Positions 47,701 through 56,285 of a stretch of 58,484 nucleotides of DNA are shown here, piece after piece. The first letter of the stretch is position 1. Every line of letters begins with the position of its first letter. Position numbers and translations under genes: made by a program. Location of the stretch: assembly GCF_030063415.1 (NCBI RefSeq), contig NZ_JASITA010000028.1, forward strand, positions 5,122 to 63,605, in the 5' to 3' direction. Under the pieces are notes generated by a model. It saw only the letters and a program-made list of their open reading frames with translations. It made no database searches and was not told the origin of the DNA. Origin of the DNA: Streptomyces sp. H27-C3 (GTDB taxonomy: Bacteria > Actinomycetota > Actinomycetes > Streptomycetales > Streptomycetaceae).

Positions 47701-48528
47701 ATGTCTCGCCCGGGGAACACCAGTCACGTCACGGACAACACGAAGAAGGCCGACGCTCAGGGCATCGACGCGACGGAGGTCCGATCAGATCGTGGTCAGC
47801 CGCGTCCCAGCGGACTTGAAATCGCACGGATGCCGTCAGCAGCCGAACGCACACGAACTCTCGTACAGAGTACCTCCTCCGCGGTGCTCCTCGTCCCGGG
47901 GCTGGGCGGAGCCCGTCCGGAGCAGCTGACACCGTCGGAACGGAGCGTGGGGCCCGACGGAGAGGTGTTCCTGCTCTTCCCCGCGGACTCACCGGCCGTA
48001 CGCGCCGCCACCCACGCCCAGGACGACGAGCTGACCGCTGTGCTGGAGATCACCGATGTCGCGCCGGTCTCGGTCCCCAACCGTATCCGGGGCCGCGCCT
48101 GGGTCACCGGCTGGCTCACCGCGATGCGCGGGATCGCCGCCCCCGGCCGCGTGCTGCTGCGGCTCGAAGTCGGCGAGGCCTGCGTGGACGACCTGTGGGG
48201 CACCGGCTCCGTGGAGCCCGAGGACTTCGCCTCGGCGACCGCGGATCCCCTGGTGGCGCACGAGGCCGACCTCCTCCAGCATCTGCACACGGCGCACAGC
48301 GACCAGGTGCGCGAACTGGGCTGCCTGGTGGGCCAAGGGGCGGACCCGGCGGAAGGGGACTGGCAGAGCGCGGTGCCGGTGGCACTGGACCGGTTCGGGC
48401 TGCGGGTGCGCTTCCAGTCGACCGGCGGGCGCATCTTCGACGCGCGGTTCGACTTCCGTGAGCCGGTCACCGACATCATCGGGCTGCGCCGGGCCATGCA
48501 TCAGCTCTTCGACGCGGCGGCGTACTGA
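47701..48528 (+). CDS. DUF2470 domain-containing protein, probably iron-regulated
   Basis: 275 residues. The N-terminal part resembles the split-barrel of HugZ-like heme-handling proteins (SSAVLLVPGLGGARPEQL, AVLEITDVAPVSVPNRIRGR). The C-terminal DUF2470 domain has HEADLLQHLHTAHSDQVREL and RFDFREPVTDIIGLRRAMH. DUF2470 occurs at the C-terminus of heme utilisation proteins and related FMN-binding barrels. The ATG has AAGGAG 5 bp upstream and an iron box just before that, consistent with a role in iron or heme homeostasis. Heme degradation itself is inference. Confidence 0.85.
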   Translation: MSRPGNTSHVTDNTKKADAQGIDATEVRSDRGQPRPSGLEIARMPSAAERTRTLVQSTSSAVLLVPGLGGARPEQLTPSERSVGPDGEVFLLFPADSPAVRAATHAQDDELTAVLEITDVAPVSVPNRIRGRAWVTGWLTAMRGIAAPGRVLLRLEVGEACVDDLWGTGSVEPEDFASATADPLVAHEADLLQHLHTAHSDQVRELGCLVGQGADPAEGDWQSAVPVALDRFGLRVRFQSTGGRIFDARFDFREPVTDIIGLRRAMHQLFDAAAY

Positions 48529-48566
48529 GGAGCCCCTCACCGAGAGCCGCGCATCCGGGATCCGGC

Positions 48567-48589
48567 ACACCGGCCGAGTGGGCCGGTGT
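48567..48589. terminator. Bidirectional terminator between convergent genes
   Basis: ACACCGGCC (48567-48575) pairs with GGCCGGTGT (48581-48589) around GAGTG, between the DUF2470 stop (48528) and the stop of the HNH protein gene (48599). Confidence 0.7.
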
Positions 48590-48598
48590 CCGAGCGGC

Positions 48599-49306
48599 TC
48601 ACTTCGGGCAGGCCACGAGCATGTCCCGGAGCACGAGCTTCTCCGGCGGCGTCACGGTCAGCCGGTATTTCACCTTGATCCCGGTCCAGCGCCTGGCGTA
48701 CTCGCACCAGTACGCCCTGCGCGGCTTCCACTTGTCCGGGGTCTTGCTGCTCTTGTCGTAGTTGGCCTGTTTGTCCACGGCGAGCAGGACGTCCAGGTCA
48801 TTGGCGTACACAAGGCGCCGCTCCGGCGTCCACGCCCAGGCGCCCGCCCGCCATGCGGCGCCGAGCGCGACGACATGGTCGGTCTGGATCTGCGAGGCGC
48901 GACGGTAGGAGTACGGCAGCTTCCTGCCGGTGTAGGGGTCGTTCAGGACCCCGGACAGCACCACACAGGGGTTGCGGTCGCCGCGGCGCAGCTCCGACAG
49001 GTCGCGCGCCAGGATGTCGTCGCGGGTGTCGCAACCGTTGCGCCCGCCCGGGGCGTCGGTGTCGTCCGACCAGGTCTTGCCGAAGCTCTCACGCTTGTAC
49101 GTCTGCCAGTTCTCGCCCCAGCCGACTCCGAGGCCGGCCAGCCCGGTGCGTGCCTGGGCGGGCGAGGGCGGGAAGCCGGGGCTGCTCAGCGGGACGGCCT
49201 TCGGCGGCGCGGCGGCCGGCCCGTCGTAGTGGCAGCCGGGCAGTACGACGGCGCAGGCCAGGAGCGTCGCGGCGCCGCGGCGGGGGGAGGCGGATCGTCG
49301 GACCAT
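48599..49306 (-). CDS. Secreted HNH-family nuclease-like lipoprotein
   Basis: 235 residues. A basic N-terminus (MVRRSASPRRG) and hydrophobic core end in a lipobox (VVLPGCHYDG), so the protein is probably lipid-anchored outside the cell. The C-terminal half is the GmrSD/DUF1524-type HNH domain: QIQTDHVVALGAAWRAGAWA, ANDLDVLLAVDKQANYDKSS and KWKPRRAYWCEYARRW. It has the expected DH and N residues of the beta-beta-alpha metal site. Such exported Streptomyces proteins are common and presumably degrade extracellular DNA. ATG at 49306 with AGGA upstream. Confidence 0.85.
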   Translation of the reverse strand: MVRRSASPRRGAATLLACAVVLPGCHYDGPAAAPPKAVPLSSPGFPPSPAQARTGLAGLGVGWGENWQTYKRESFGKTWSDDTDAPGGRNGCDTRDDILARDLSELRRGDRNPCVVLSGVLNDPYTGRKLPYSYRRASQIQTDHVVALGAAWRAGAWAWTPERRLVYANDLDVLLAVDKQANYDKSSKTPDKWKPRRAYWCEYARRWTGIKVKYRLTVTPPEKLVLRDMLVACPK

Positions 49307-49385
49307 GGCCCTGATCCTGCCGGTTTCGACTGCTTCCGGCGCGCCCACGAGCGCACCGGGGTTGACGGTCCGGGTCGGCCCCCCG

Positions 49386-50741
49386 CTACGAGCCGTCCCC
49401 GCGCAACCGCTCGCGCACCTTGTCGACCACATCGGCGTAACGCGCCTCCGCGCCGTACCGCGTGGGGGTGTAGTACTGCTTGCCGTGCACCGCGTCCGGC
49501 GCGTACTGCTGGGCGGCGATGGCACCCGGCACGTCGTGCGGGTACACATAGCCCTGCGCGTGGCCGAGCTTGGCCGCGCCCTTGTAGTGCCCGTCGCGCA
49601 GATGCGCGGGGACCGGGCCCGCGAGTCCCTTGCGTACGTCTTCCTGGGCGGCGGAGATCGCCATCGTCGCCGCGTTGGACTTGGGCGCGAGGGCCAGCGC
49701 GATGGTGGCATGGCTCAGGGTGAGAGCGGCCTCCGGGAAGCCGATCATGGCCACGGCCTGGGCGGCGGCCACGGCGGTCGGCAGCGCGGTCGGGTCGGCG
49801 AGGCCGATGTCCTCACTGGCCGAGATCATCAGCCGCCGGGCGATGAACCGGGGGTCCTCCCCCGCTTCGATCATCCGCGCCAGGTAGTGCAGCGCGGCGT
49901 CGACGTCGGAGCCGCGGATGGACTTGATGAGCGCGCTCGCCACATCGTAGTGCTGGTCGCCGTCCCGGTCGTACTTCACCGCCGCGCGGTCGACGGTCTC
50001 CTCGACCGTTTCGAGGGTGATCTCTTTGTCGCTCTTGGAGATGGCCGCCCCCGCGGCGGCTTCCAGCGCGGTCAGCGCGCGCCGGGCGTCGCCGCCGGAG
50101 ATCCGCAGCAGATGCGCCTCGGCGTTCTCGGCCAGTGTGACGGCCCCGCCCAGGCCGCGGTCCTCGGTGAGCGCCCGGTGCATCAGTGCGCTCAGGTCGT
50201 CGTCGGTCAGCGACTCCAGCGTGAGCAGCAGCGACCGGGAGAGCAGCGGCGAGATGATCGAGAAGTACGGATTCTCGGTGGTCGCGGCGATGAGCGTGAC
50301 CCAGCGGTTCTCGACGGCGGGCAGCAGGGAGTCCTGCTGGGCCTTGCTGAAGCGGTGGATCTCATCGAGGAAGAGGACGGTCTCCTTGCCGTAGCCGCCG
50401 GAGGCGCGCCGGGCGCTGTCGATGACGGTCCGGACCTCCTTGACGCCGGCGGTGATCGCGGAGAGCTCGACGAAGCGCTTCTGGGTGGCCAGGCTCACGA
50501 CGTACGCCAACGTGGTCTTGCCGATGCCGGGCGGGCCCCAGAGGAGCACGGACGAGGGGCCCGCGGGGCCGCCGCCGCCCTCGTCGACCAGGCGGCGCAG
50601 CGGCGATCCCGGCTTCAGCAGATGCTGCTGGCCGACCACCTCGTCGAGGGTGCGCGGGCGCATCCGTACAGCCAGCGGACTGCTGGACGGGTCCCTCAAC
50701 TGGCGGTCTTCCGCGGCTGCGGTGAATAGGTCGGGCTCCAC
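49386..50741 (-). CDS. rarA: Replication-associated recombination protein A
   Basis: 451-residue AAA+ ATPase (RarA/MgsA/WRNIP1 family) acting at stalled forks. Walker A LLWGPPGIGKTTLAYV, Walker B VLFLDEIHRFSKAQQD, sensor 1 AATTENPYFSI, arginine-finger region SPLLSRS and sensor 2 GGDARRALTALEA. The C-terminal tetramerisation region has EDIGLADPTALP and the tail GYVYPHDVPGA. Start GTG. It follows the VKOR-family gene on the same strand after 63 bp. Confidence 0.96.
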   Translation of the reverse strand: MEPDLFTAAAEDRQLRDPSSSPLAVRMRPRTLDEVVGQQHLLKPGSPLRRLVDEGGGGPAGPSSVLLWGPPGIGKTTLAYVVSLATQKRFVELSAITAGVKEVRTVIDSARRASGGYGKETVLFLDEIHRFSKAQQDSLLPAVENRWVTLIAATTENPYFSIISPLLSRSLLLTLESLTDDDLSALMHRALTEDRGLGGAVTLAENAEAHLLRISGGDARRALTALEAAAGAAISKSDKEITLETVEETVDRAAVKYDRDGDQHYDVASALIKSIRGSDVDAALHYLARMIEAGEDPRFIARRLMISASEDIGLADPTALPTAVAAAQAVAMIGFPEAALTLSHATIALALAPKSNAATMAISAAQEDVRKGLAGPVPAHLRDGHYKGAAKLGHAQGYVYPHDVPGAIAAQQYAPDAVHGKQYYTPTRYGAEARYADVVDKVRERLRGDGS

Positions 50742-50786
50742 GCATGAAGCCTATGCCAGCCCACTGACAACGCCATCGGATCGGCC

Positions 50787-50810
50787 GGTCAGCTGGTCAG
50801 CTGGTCAGCT
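50787..50810. repeat. Tandem octanucleotide GGTCAGCT x3
   Basis: Three perfect copies in a row, then a partial GGTC. The repeat spans the stop codon of the VKOR-family gene (stop at 50805) and the adjacent spacer. Confidence 0.9.
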
Positions 50811-51434
50811 GGTCCAGAAGTCCCACCAGCGCGTCAGGATCAGCATTCCGATGACGCCGATCCACAGAACCGGAGGCACCCAGTGGAACTCCAGCAGGCC
50901 CTTCCGCAGGCCCTCGGGGGCCGGGATGATCCGGTGCTTGATGTTGTGCGTGGTGACGTAACAGAACATCACGATGGTGGCGACCCAGGCCAGGCAGCAC
51001 CACAGGCAGAGCGAGTTGATGTTGTACAGCGACTGGTATTGGAGCCAGGTGCAGAAGCCGACGCCGAACAGCGTGCCCGCGTTCAGCCCGAGCCAGAACC
51101 AGCTCCGGTAACGCGCCCCGGCCAGCAGTCCCACGCCGATGCACACGACCATCGCGTAGGTGACCAGGCCGAGCATCGGGTTCGGGAACCCGAAGGCCGA
51201 GGCCTGCTCGCTCTTCATGATGTTGCCGCAGGCCACCACGGGGTTGAGGCTGCAGCCCGGCGTGAAGGTCGGATCCTCGAGGAGCTTGATCTTGTCGATG
51301 GTGATGACCCAGGAGGCCAGCAGACCGGCCGCCCCGGTGATCATCAACAGCAGGGCCAGCGCGCGACCGCTGCCGACCGTATTCCTCGCTCCCTCGCGGT
51401 CGGAGGACACGTCGCCTACCACTGCAGTCGTCAT
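50805..51434 (-). CDS. Vitamin K epoxide reductase (VKOR) family protein
   Basis: 209 residues with four to five membrane helices. Bacterial VKOR reoxidises DsbA-like thiol oxidases using quinones. The first cysteine pair is in PGCSLNPVVACGN, and the CXXC active site is in the helix start NSLCLWCCLAW. TM examples: LALLLMITGAAGLLASWVI and VTYAMVVCIGVGLL. An extra soluble tail follows the last helix. It has no fused thioredoxin domain, so a separate partner is expected. Confidence 0.9.
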   Translation of the reverse strand: MTTAVVGDVSSDREGARNTVGSGRALALLLMITGAAGLLASWVITIDKIKLLEDPTFTPGCSLNPVVACGNIMKSEQASAFGFPNPMLGLVTYAMVVCIGVGLLAGARYRSWFWLGLNAGTLFGVGFCTWLQYQSLYNINSLCLWCCLAWVATIVMFCYVTTHNIKHRIIPAPEGLRKGLLEFHWVPPVLWIGVIGMLILTRWWDFWTS

Positions 51435-51675
51435 ATCGCCGTTCCATCACTCAGTACCTGCCGGGCAGGGTCATTGTGCCGCACCACCACCCGTTTCCAC
51501 TGTTCGATGGACATAAGGACGGACTCAGGGACGCATGCGCGGCCTGCGGAAACGGCCTGGACCTGGGCATCCGCCGGGAGGCGCGCCATCGGCGACGGTG
51601 ACGCCCGTAAGGGGTGGGCCCTGCCACGAAGTTGACGTCCGGAAGCCTGTGGAACGACGCCCGCCGGAAACGCGA

Positions 51676-51702
51676 AGGGCCCGGACGACGTGTCCGGGCC
51701 CT
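51676..51702 (-). terminator. Terminator after hisS
   Basis: AGGGCCCGGAC (51676-51686) pairs with GTCCGGGCCCT (51692-51702) around GACGT, 18 bp past the hisS stop. The remaining 240 bp up to the VKOR start show no gene. Confidence 0.8.
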
Positions 51703-51719
51703 CGCTTTCCGTGCGTGCG

Positions 51720-52982
51720 TCAGGCGAGCCTGCGCCGGATCTCGGCGACGACCGCGTCGAGCGCGACCGGCTCCTGCTCCCCCGACTCGAGGTCCTTGAG
51801 CTGGACCAGGCCGTCGGCGAGGTCGCGTTCGCCCGCGACGATCGCGAACCGTGCCCCGGACCGGTTGGCGCTCTTCATGGCGCCCTTGAGGCCGCGGTCA
51901 CCGAACGAGAAGTCGGTCGCCACGCCCTCCCGGCGCAGCCGCGTCACCACCGCGAACAGGGCCCGGCGGGCCTCCTCGCCCAGCGGCACCGCGAACACAC
52001 TGGTGGTGACGGGGAGTTCGAGGGTGATGCCCTCGGCCTCCAGTGCCAGGACCGTGCGGTCCACACCCAGTGCCCAGCCGACGGACGGCAGCGCGGGGCC
52101 GCCGATCATCTCGGACAGGCCGTCGTACCGGCCGCCGCCGCCCACCGCGGACTGCGAACCGAGACCGTCGTGCACGAACTCGAAGGTCGTCCGCGTGTAG
52201 TAGTCGAGGCCGCGCACCAGCTTCTCGTCGTCCTCGTACCCGACGCCCGCCGCGGTCAGCAGTTCGCGGACCTCCTCGTGGTACGCCTTGCACGCCTCGC
52301 ACAGGTAGTCACGCAGCAGCGGCGCGCCCGCCAGCTGCTTCTGGACGTCGGCGCGCTTGTCGTCGAGGACCCGCAGCGGGTTGATCTCGATGCGACGGCG
52401 GGTCTCCTCGTCGAGGTCGAGCTCGCGCAGGAAGCCCTGGAGCGCGTCCCGGTAGACGGGGCGGCACTCCTTGTCGCCCAGCGAGTTCAGCAGGATGCGG
52501 AACTCGCGCAGGCCGAGCGCGCGGTACGCCTGGTCGGCCAGGATGATCAGCTCGGCGTCCAGCGCCGGGTCCTCCATACCGATCGCCTCGGCGCCGACCT
52601 GCGAGAAGTGGCGGTAGCGCCCCTTCTGCGGGCGCTCGTAGCGGTAGTACGAGCCGGAGTACCAGAGCTTGACCGGGAGGCTGCCCGCCTTGTGCAGGTT
52701 GGCCTCCAGCGCCGCCCGCAGCACGGAGGCGGTGCCCTCGGGGCGGAGCGCCAGCTTGTCGCCGCCCTTGGTCTCGAAGGCGTACATCTCCTTGGAGACG
52801 ATGTCGGTGGACTCGCCCACACCACGCGAGAACAACTCGACGTTCTCGAAGCCCGGCGTCTCGACATAGCCGTAGCCGGAGTTCCTGAGCGGCGCCGCGA
52901 TGGCCTCGCGTACCGCGAGGTACGTCGCGGAGACCGGCGGAAGCAGATCGTACGTGCCCTTGGGGGCCTGAAAAGTGCTCAC
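51720..52982 (-). CDS. hisS: Histidyl-tRNA synthetase
   Basis: 420 residues, class II dimer. Motif 1 region TYDLLPPVSATYLAVREAI, motif 2 YRYERPQKGRYRHFSQVGAE, HisA RGLDYYTRTTFEFV, motif 3 LPSVGWALGVDRTVLAL and a C-terminal anticodon-binding domain. The GTG at 52982 gives the usual VSTFQAPKGTYDLL; a GAGAG site lies upstream. It starts 11 bp after the metallo-hydrolase stop and is probably co-transcribed with it. Confidence 0.97.
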   Translation of the reverse strand: MSTFQAPKGTYDLLPPVSATYLAVREAIAAPLRNSGYGYVETPGFENVELFSRGVGESTDIVSKEMYAFETKGGDKLALRPEGTASVLRAALEANLHKAGSLPVKLWYSGSYYRYERPQKGRYRHFSQVGAEAIGMEDPALDAELIILADQAYRALGLREFRILLNSLGDKECRPVYRDALQGFLRELDLDEETRRRIEINPLRVLDDKRADVQKQLAGAPLLRDYLCEACKAYHEEVRELLTAAGVGYEDDEKLVRGLDYYTRTTFEFVHDGLGSQSAVGGGGRYDGLSEMIGGPALPSVGWALGVDRTVLALEAEGITLELPVTTSVFAVPLGEEARRALFAVVTRLRREGVATDFSFGDRGLKGAMKSANRSGARFAIVAGERDLADGLVQLKDLESGEQEPVALDAVVAEIRRRLA

Positions 52983-52993
52983 GGAATCTCTCG

Positions 52994-53701
52994 TCACATT
53001 CCTCGTCGTGGAGCGGGAGCCGCTCCCTGGCCGGCCGCCACCTGCCGCATGTACGGGTTGGTGGCGCGCTCGTGGCCGATGGTCGTCTGGGCGCCGTGGC
53101 CGGACAGCACCACGGTCGGGTCGCTGAGCGGCAGGCACACCCTGGCCAGCGAACCGAGCAGCTCGGCGGGGTCGCCGCCGGGCAGGTCCGAGCGTCCGAC
53201 GGAGCCGGCGAACAACAGGTCGCCCGAGAAGAACACCGGCGGGACATCGCCGGACTCGGGCATGTTGAAGGTCACCGACCCCTTGGTATGGCCGGGCGCG
53301 TGCGAGACGGTGAGGTCGAGTCCCGCGAGCTTCAGCTCGGCGCCGTCCGTCAGCTCCCTGAGGTCGTCCGGCTCTCCCACGGTCAGCTCGCCCATCAGCG
53401 GCATGCCGATGGAGCGGCCGAGCGCCTTCTCCGGGTCGCTCATCATGTACCGGTCGGCGGGGTGGATCCACGCGGGTACGTCGTGCGCTCCGCACACCGG
53501 GACCACCGAGGCGACGTGGTCGATGTGGCCGTGGGTGAGGATGACGGCGACCGGCTTGAGCCGATGCTTCCGGAGCGTCTCTTCGACTCCCGCGGTGGCC
53601 TGGTGGCCCGGGTCGATGATCACGCACTCCTCGCCTGCGGCGGGGGCGACCAGGTAACAGTTGGTCCCCCAGGCCCCGGCGGGGAACCCGGCAATTAGCA
53701 C
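52994..53701 (-). CDS. MBL-fold metallo-hydrolase (glyoxalase II-like)
   Basis: 235 residues. The metal motif HxHxDH is seen as LTHGHIDHVA, with the third His in APGHTKGSVTF, the bridging Asp in VFFSGDLLFAGSVGRSDLPG and the last His in LSGHGAQTTIGHER. This arrangement resembles glyoxalase II-type thioester hydrolases, common upstream of hisS in actinobacteria. The real substrate is unknown. GTG start at 53701. Divergent from the cyclophilin gene. Confidence 0.9.
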   Translation of the reverse strand: MLIAGFPAGAWGTNCYLVAPAAGEECVIIDPGHQATAGVEETLRKHRLKPVAVILTHGHIDHVASVVPVCGAHDVPAWIHPADRYMMSDPEKALGRSIGMPLMGELTVGEPDDLRELTDGAELKLAGLDLTVSHAPGHTKGSVTFNMPESGDVPPVFFSGDLLFAGSVGRSDLPGGDPAELLGSLARVCLPLSDPTVVLSGHGAQTTIGHERATNPYMRQVAAGQGAAPAPRRGM

Positions 53702-53860
53702 GATCGTCCTCTATGTGTCGTCCGGCAAGAGATCGCCGCGTCGAGTGGCAGCGGATCAAAGCCTACCGGCGCCGCTCATCCCACAGGTAACCCATATACG
53801 GTACGGGCAAGCTCAGGTCGGCCGACTGCAGTGACAGACGAGACGTACGAGGAGACACCG

Positions 53861-54679
53861 GTGGTCAACAACGATCAGCGGCGGCGGCAGCTCGCCCGTG
53901 AAAAGTTCGAACGCCAGCAGCTGCGCCGCGCTGCCGCGAAGCGCAAGTCGCGGCGGCGCAATGCCGTGATCGCCTCGGCGCTCGCCGTGGTGCTGGCGGC
54001 CGGGGCCGCCGCGTTCGCCACCGGCAGCCTGAGTGGCGACGACAAGAAGGACGACGGCAAGGACACCGTCGCCGACTCCACGCCCAGTGTGTCGCCTTCG
54101 AAGGGCCCCGACCCCTGCGAGAAGCCGGCGGCCGGTGCGATCAAGAAGCTGTCGTACAAAAAGGAGCCGGCGCTCACCATCGACAAGTCCGCCGCGTACA
54201 CGATGAAGCTGCAGACCACCTGTGGTGACATCACTCTCGGCCTGGACGCGGCGAAGGCGCCCCGCACGGTCAACTCCTTCAACTTCCTCGCGTCCAAGGG
54301 GTACTTCGACCACACGAAGTGCCACCGGCTGACGACGAACGGCATCTTCGTCCTGCAGTGCGGTGACCCGACGGCCCAGGGCTCGGGCACCCCCGGGTAC
54401 AAGCTGCCCGACGAGAACCTGAAGGACCCGAAGCTCAAGGGTGGCGTCTACCCGGCCGGCACGGTCGCGATGGCGAACGCGGGCCCGGGTACCGGGGGCA
54501 GCCAGTTCTTCCTGGTGTACCAGGACAGCAAACTGCCTGCCAACTACACGCCGTTCGGCACCATCAAGGGTGGTCAGGACGTGCTGAAGAAGATCGCTGG
54601 TGCTGGTGAGGCGACCGGTCAGGGTGACGGGGCGCCGAATGCGACCGTCGTCATCGACAAGGCGACCGTCACCAAGTAA
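53861..54679 (+). CDS. Membrane-anchored cyclophilin-type peptidyl-prolyl isomerase
   Basis: 272 residues. A basic N-terminus (QLRRAAAKRKSRRRNA) precedes one transmembrane helix (VIASALAVVLAAGAAAFATG). A charged linker leads to a cyclophilin domain with TCGDITLGLDAAKAPRTVNS, FFLVYQDSKLP and the Thr-rich loop before YTPFGTIKGG. Several catalytic-region residues differ from eukaryotic cyclophilins (QCGDPTAQGSGTPGYKLPDE). The GTG at 53861 has GAGGAG with ideal spacing; an in-frame GTG at 53831 lacks one. Catalyses proline isomerisation of exported proteins. Confidence 0.92.
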   Translation: MVNNDQRRRQLAREKFERQQLRRAAAKRKSRRRNAVIASALAVVLAAGAAAFATGSLSGDDKKDDGKDTVADSTPSVSPSKGPDPCEKPAAGAIKKLSYKKEPALTIDKSAAYTMKLQTTCGDITLGLDAAKAPRTVNSFNFLASKGYFDHTKCHRLTTNGIFVLQCGDPTAQGSGTPGYKLPDENLKDPKLKGGVYPAGTVAMANAGPGTGGSQFFLVYQDSKLPANYTPFGTIKGGQDVLKKIAGAGEATGQGDGAPNATVVIDKATVTK

Positions 54680-54823
54680 ATCCGGCAGTGCGGGATGCGG
54701 ACAGCCGCCCCGCGGTTCGCCTATGTTGGCGGAGTGCGGGGCGCCTGTGGCCCGCGAAAAGAAACTGTGGACGATGCCCGGAGGCCTTCGCGCCCCTGAC
54801 AGGCATCATGTGGAGGAGACGCT

Positions 54824-56053
54824 GTGAGCAGCGACCCGTGGGGCCGTGTCGACGAGACCGGCACCGTGTACGTGCGTACGGCCGATGGCGAGAAGGTCGT
54901 CGGATCCTGGCAGGCGGGCTCTCCCGAGGAGGCCCTGGCCTACTTCGAGCGCAAGTACGAGGGCCTGGTTGTCGAGATCGGCCTCCTTGAGCGGCGGGTG
55001 AAGACCACCGACCTGTCGGCCAAGGACGCACAGACCGCGATCGACCACCTGCGCCGGCAGGTCGACGAGCATCACGCGGTCGGTGACCTCGACGTGCTGA
55101 GCAAGCGCCTCGACGCGCTCGTCAAGACGGTCGAGGCGCGCCGCGAGGAGCGCAAGGTACAGAAGGCGCAGCAGACCGACGAGGCGAAGCACGCCAAGGA
55201 GGCTCTGGTCGTCGAGGCCGAGGAGCTGGCGCAGAGCGAGCAGTGGCGGTCGGCCGGTGAGCGGCTGCGGGCGCTGGTGGACATCTGGAAGGGCCTGCCC
55301 AGGCTCGACCGGAAGTCCGACGACGAGCTGTGGCACCGCTTCTCGCATGCCCGCTCGGCGTTCTCCAAGCGGCGCAAGGCCCATTTCGCCTCGCTGGACG
55401 CGCAGCGCGAGGAGGCCCGTAAGGCCAAGGAGAAGCTGGTCGTCGAGTCCGAGGCGCTCTCCGGCTCCACGGACTGGGTGACGACTGCCGCCCGCTATCG
55501 CGATCTGATGACCGAGTGGAAGGCCGCGGGCCGCGCCCAGCGCGAGGCCGAGGACGATCTGTGGAACCGCTTCCGCGGCGCCCAGGATGTCTTCTTCGCC
55601 GCGCGCAGCGAGGTCTTCGCGGAGCGCGACGCGGAGCAGTCCGAGAACCTCAAGCTTAAGGAGGAGCTCGCGACCGAGGCCGAGAAGCTGGTGCCGGTGA
55701 AGGATCTGAAGGCGGCCAGGGCCGCGTTCCGTTCCCTCAATGAGCGCTGGGAGGCCATCGGTCATGTGCCGCGTGACGCCCGCCCAAAGGTCGAGGGCCG
55801 GATGCAGATGGTGGAGCGGGCTCTCGTGGAGACCGAGGAGACCGAGTGGCGCCGTACGAACCCTGAGGCGCGTGCCCGCGCCGCGGGTCTGACCGGCCAG
55901 CTCCAGGACGCCGTCGACAAGCTGCGTACGCAGATCGACGCGGCCCGTGCCTCGGGCAACAACGCCAAGGCCGACAAGCTCGCCCGTGAGCTCGACGGCC
56001 GCCAGGCGCTGCTCGACCAGGCGCTCAAGGGCCTGGAAGAGTTCGGCGGCTGA
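54824..56053 (+). CDS. DUF349 domain-containing protein
   Basis: 409 residues. After an ~85-residue N-terminal part (SSDPWGRVDETGTVYVRTAD) come helical DUF349 repeats, for example EQWRSAGERLRALVDIWKGL, TTAARYRDLMTEWKAAGRAQ and LKAARAAFRSLNERWEAIGH, each of about 70 residues with conserved Trp. Long charged helices may form coiled coils. The function is not established; it regularly sits beside relA in streptomycetes. The GTG at 54824 is preceded by GGAGGAG. The 144-bp gap after the cyclophilin gene shows nothing I can name. Confidence 0.9.
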   Translation: MSSDPWGRVDETGTVYVRTADGEKVVGSWQAGSPEEALAYFERKYEGLVVEIGLLERRVKTTDLSAKDAQTAIDHLRRQVDEHHAVGDLDVLSKRLDALVKTVEARREERKVQKAQQTDEAKHAKEALVVEAEELAQSEQWRSAGERLRALVDIWKGLPRLDRKSDDELWHRFSHARSAFSKRRKAHFASLDAQREEARKAKEKLVVESEALSGSTDWVTTAARYRDLMTEWKAAGRAQREAEDDLWNRFRGAQDVFFAARSEVFAERDAEQSENLKLKEELATEAEKLVPVKDLKAARAAFRSLNERWEAIGHVPRDARPKVEGRMQMVERALVETEETEWRRTNPEARARAAGLTGQLQDAVDKLRTQIDAARASGNNAKADKLARELDGRQALLDQALKGLEEFGG

Positions 56054-56073
56054 GCCCGGAACCTCCGCACACA

Positions 56074-56115
56074 TGGGGCGGCCCCGATACGGATTTCCCT
56101 ATCGGGGCCGCCCCA
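56074..56115. terminator. Terminator between DUF349 gene and relA
   Basis: A 16-bp perfect stem (56074-56089 with 56100-56115, TGGGGCGGCCCCGATA and its complement) closes a 10-nt loop, 20 bp after the DUF349 stop. Confidence 0.85.
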
Positions 56116-56170
56116 GGTGCTGTCCGCCCCAGGTGTACTGACCCGTGAGGTTGGGGACGCGGGCTGGCGG

Positions 56171-56282
56171 GTGGAGCTGCAACGCGGAGGAGGGAGTCGA
56201 CGCGGAGCGTCGGCGACCGACGACAACGCCGCAGCTGTGCGTGCCGGACCCCGCGACGCCACGGAGACCGGCCGGACACCCC

Positions 56283-56285
<3 letters not shown>
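56171..56285. mobile_element. Second, left-truncated copy of the MITE-like repeat
   Basis: 115 bp matching 958-1072 at about 108 positions. The right inverted repeat is GACCGGCCGGACACCCCTTA (two changes from the first copy). The matching left terminal repeat is not found. Its right end supplies the TAA stop of relA, as the first copy supplies the stop of the Lrp/AsnC gene. Confidence 0.75.

Noticed and set aside
54680..54823. tRNA or small RNA between the cyclophilin and DUF349 genes
   Set aside because: No cloverleaf, no CCA end and no convincing stable hairpin; it looks like an ordinary promoter spacer.
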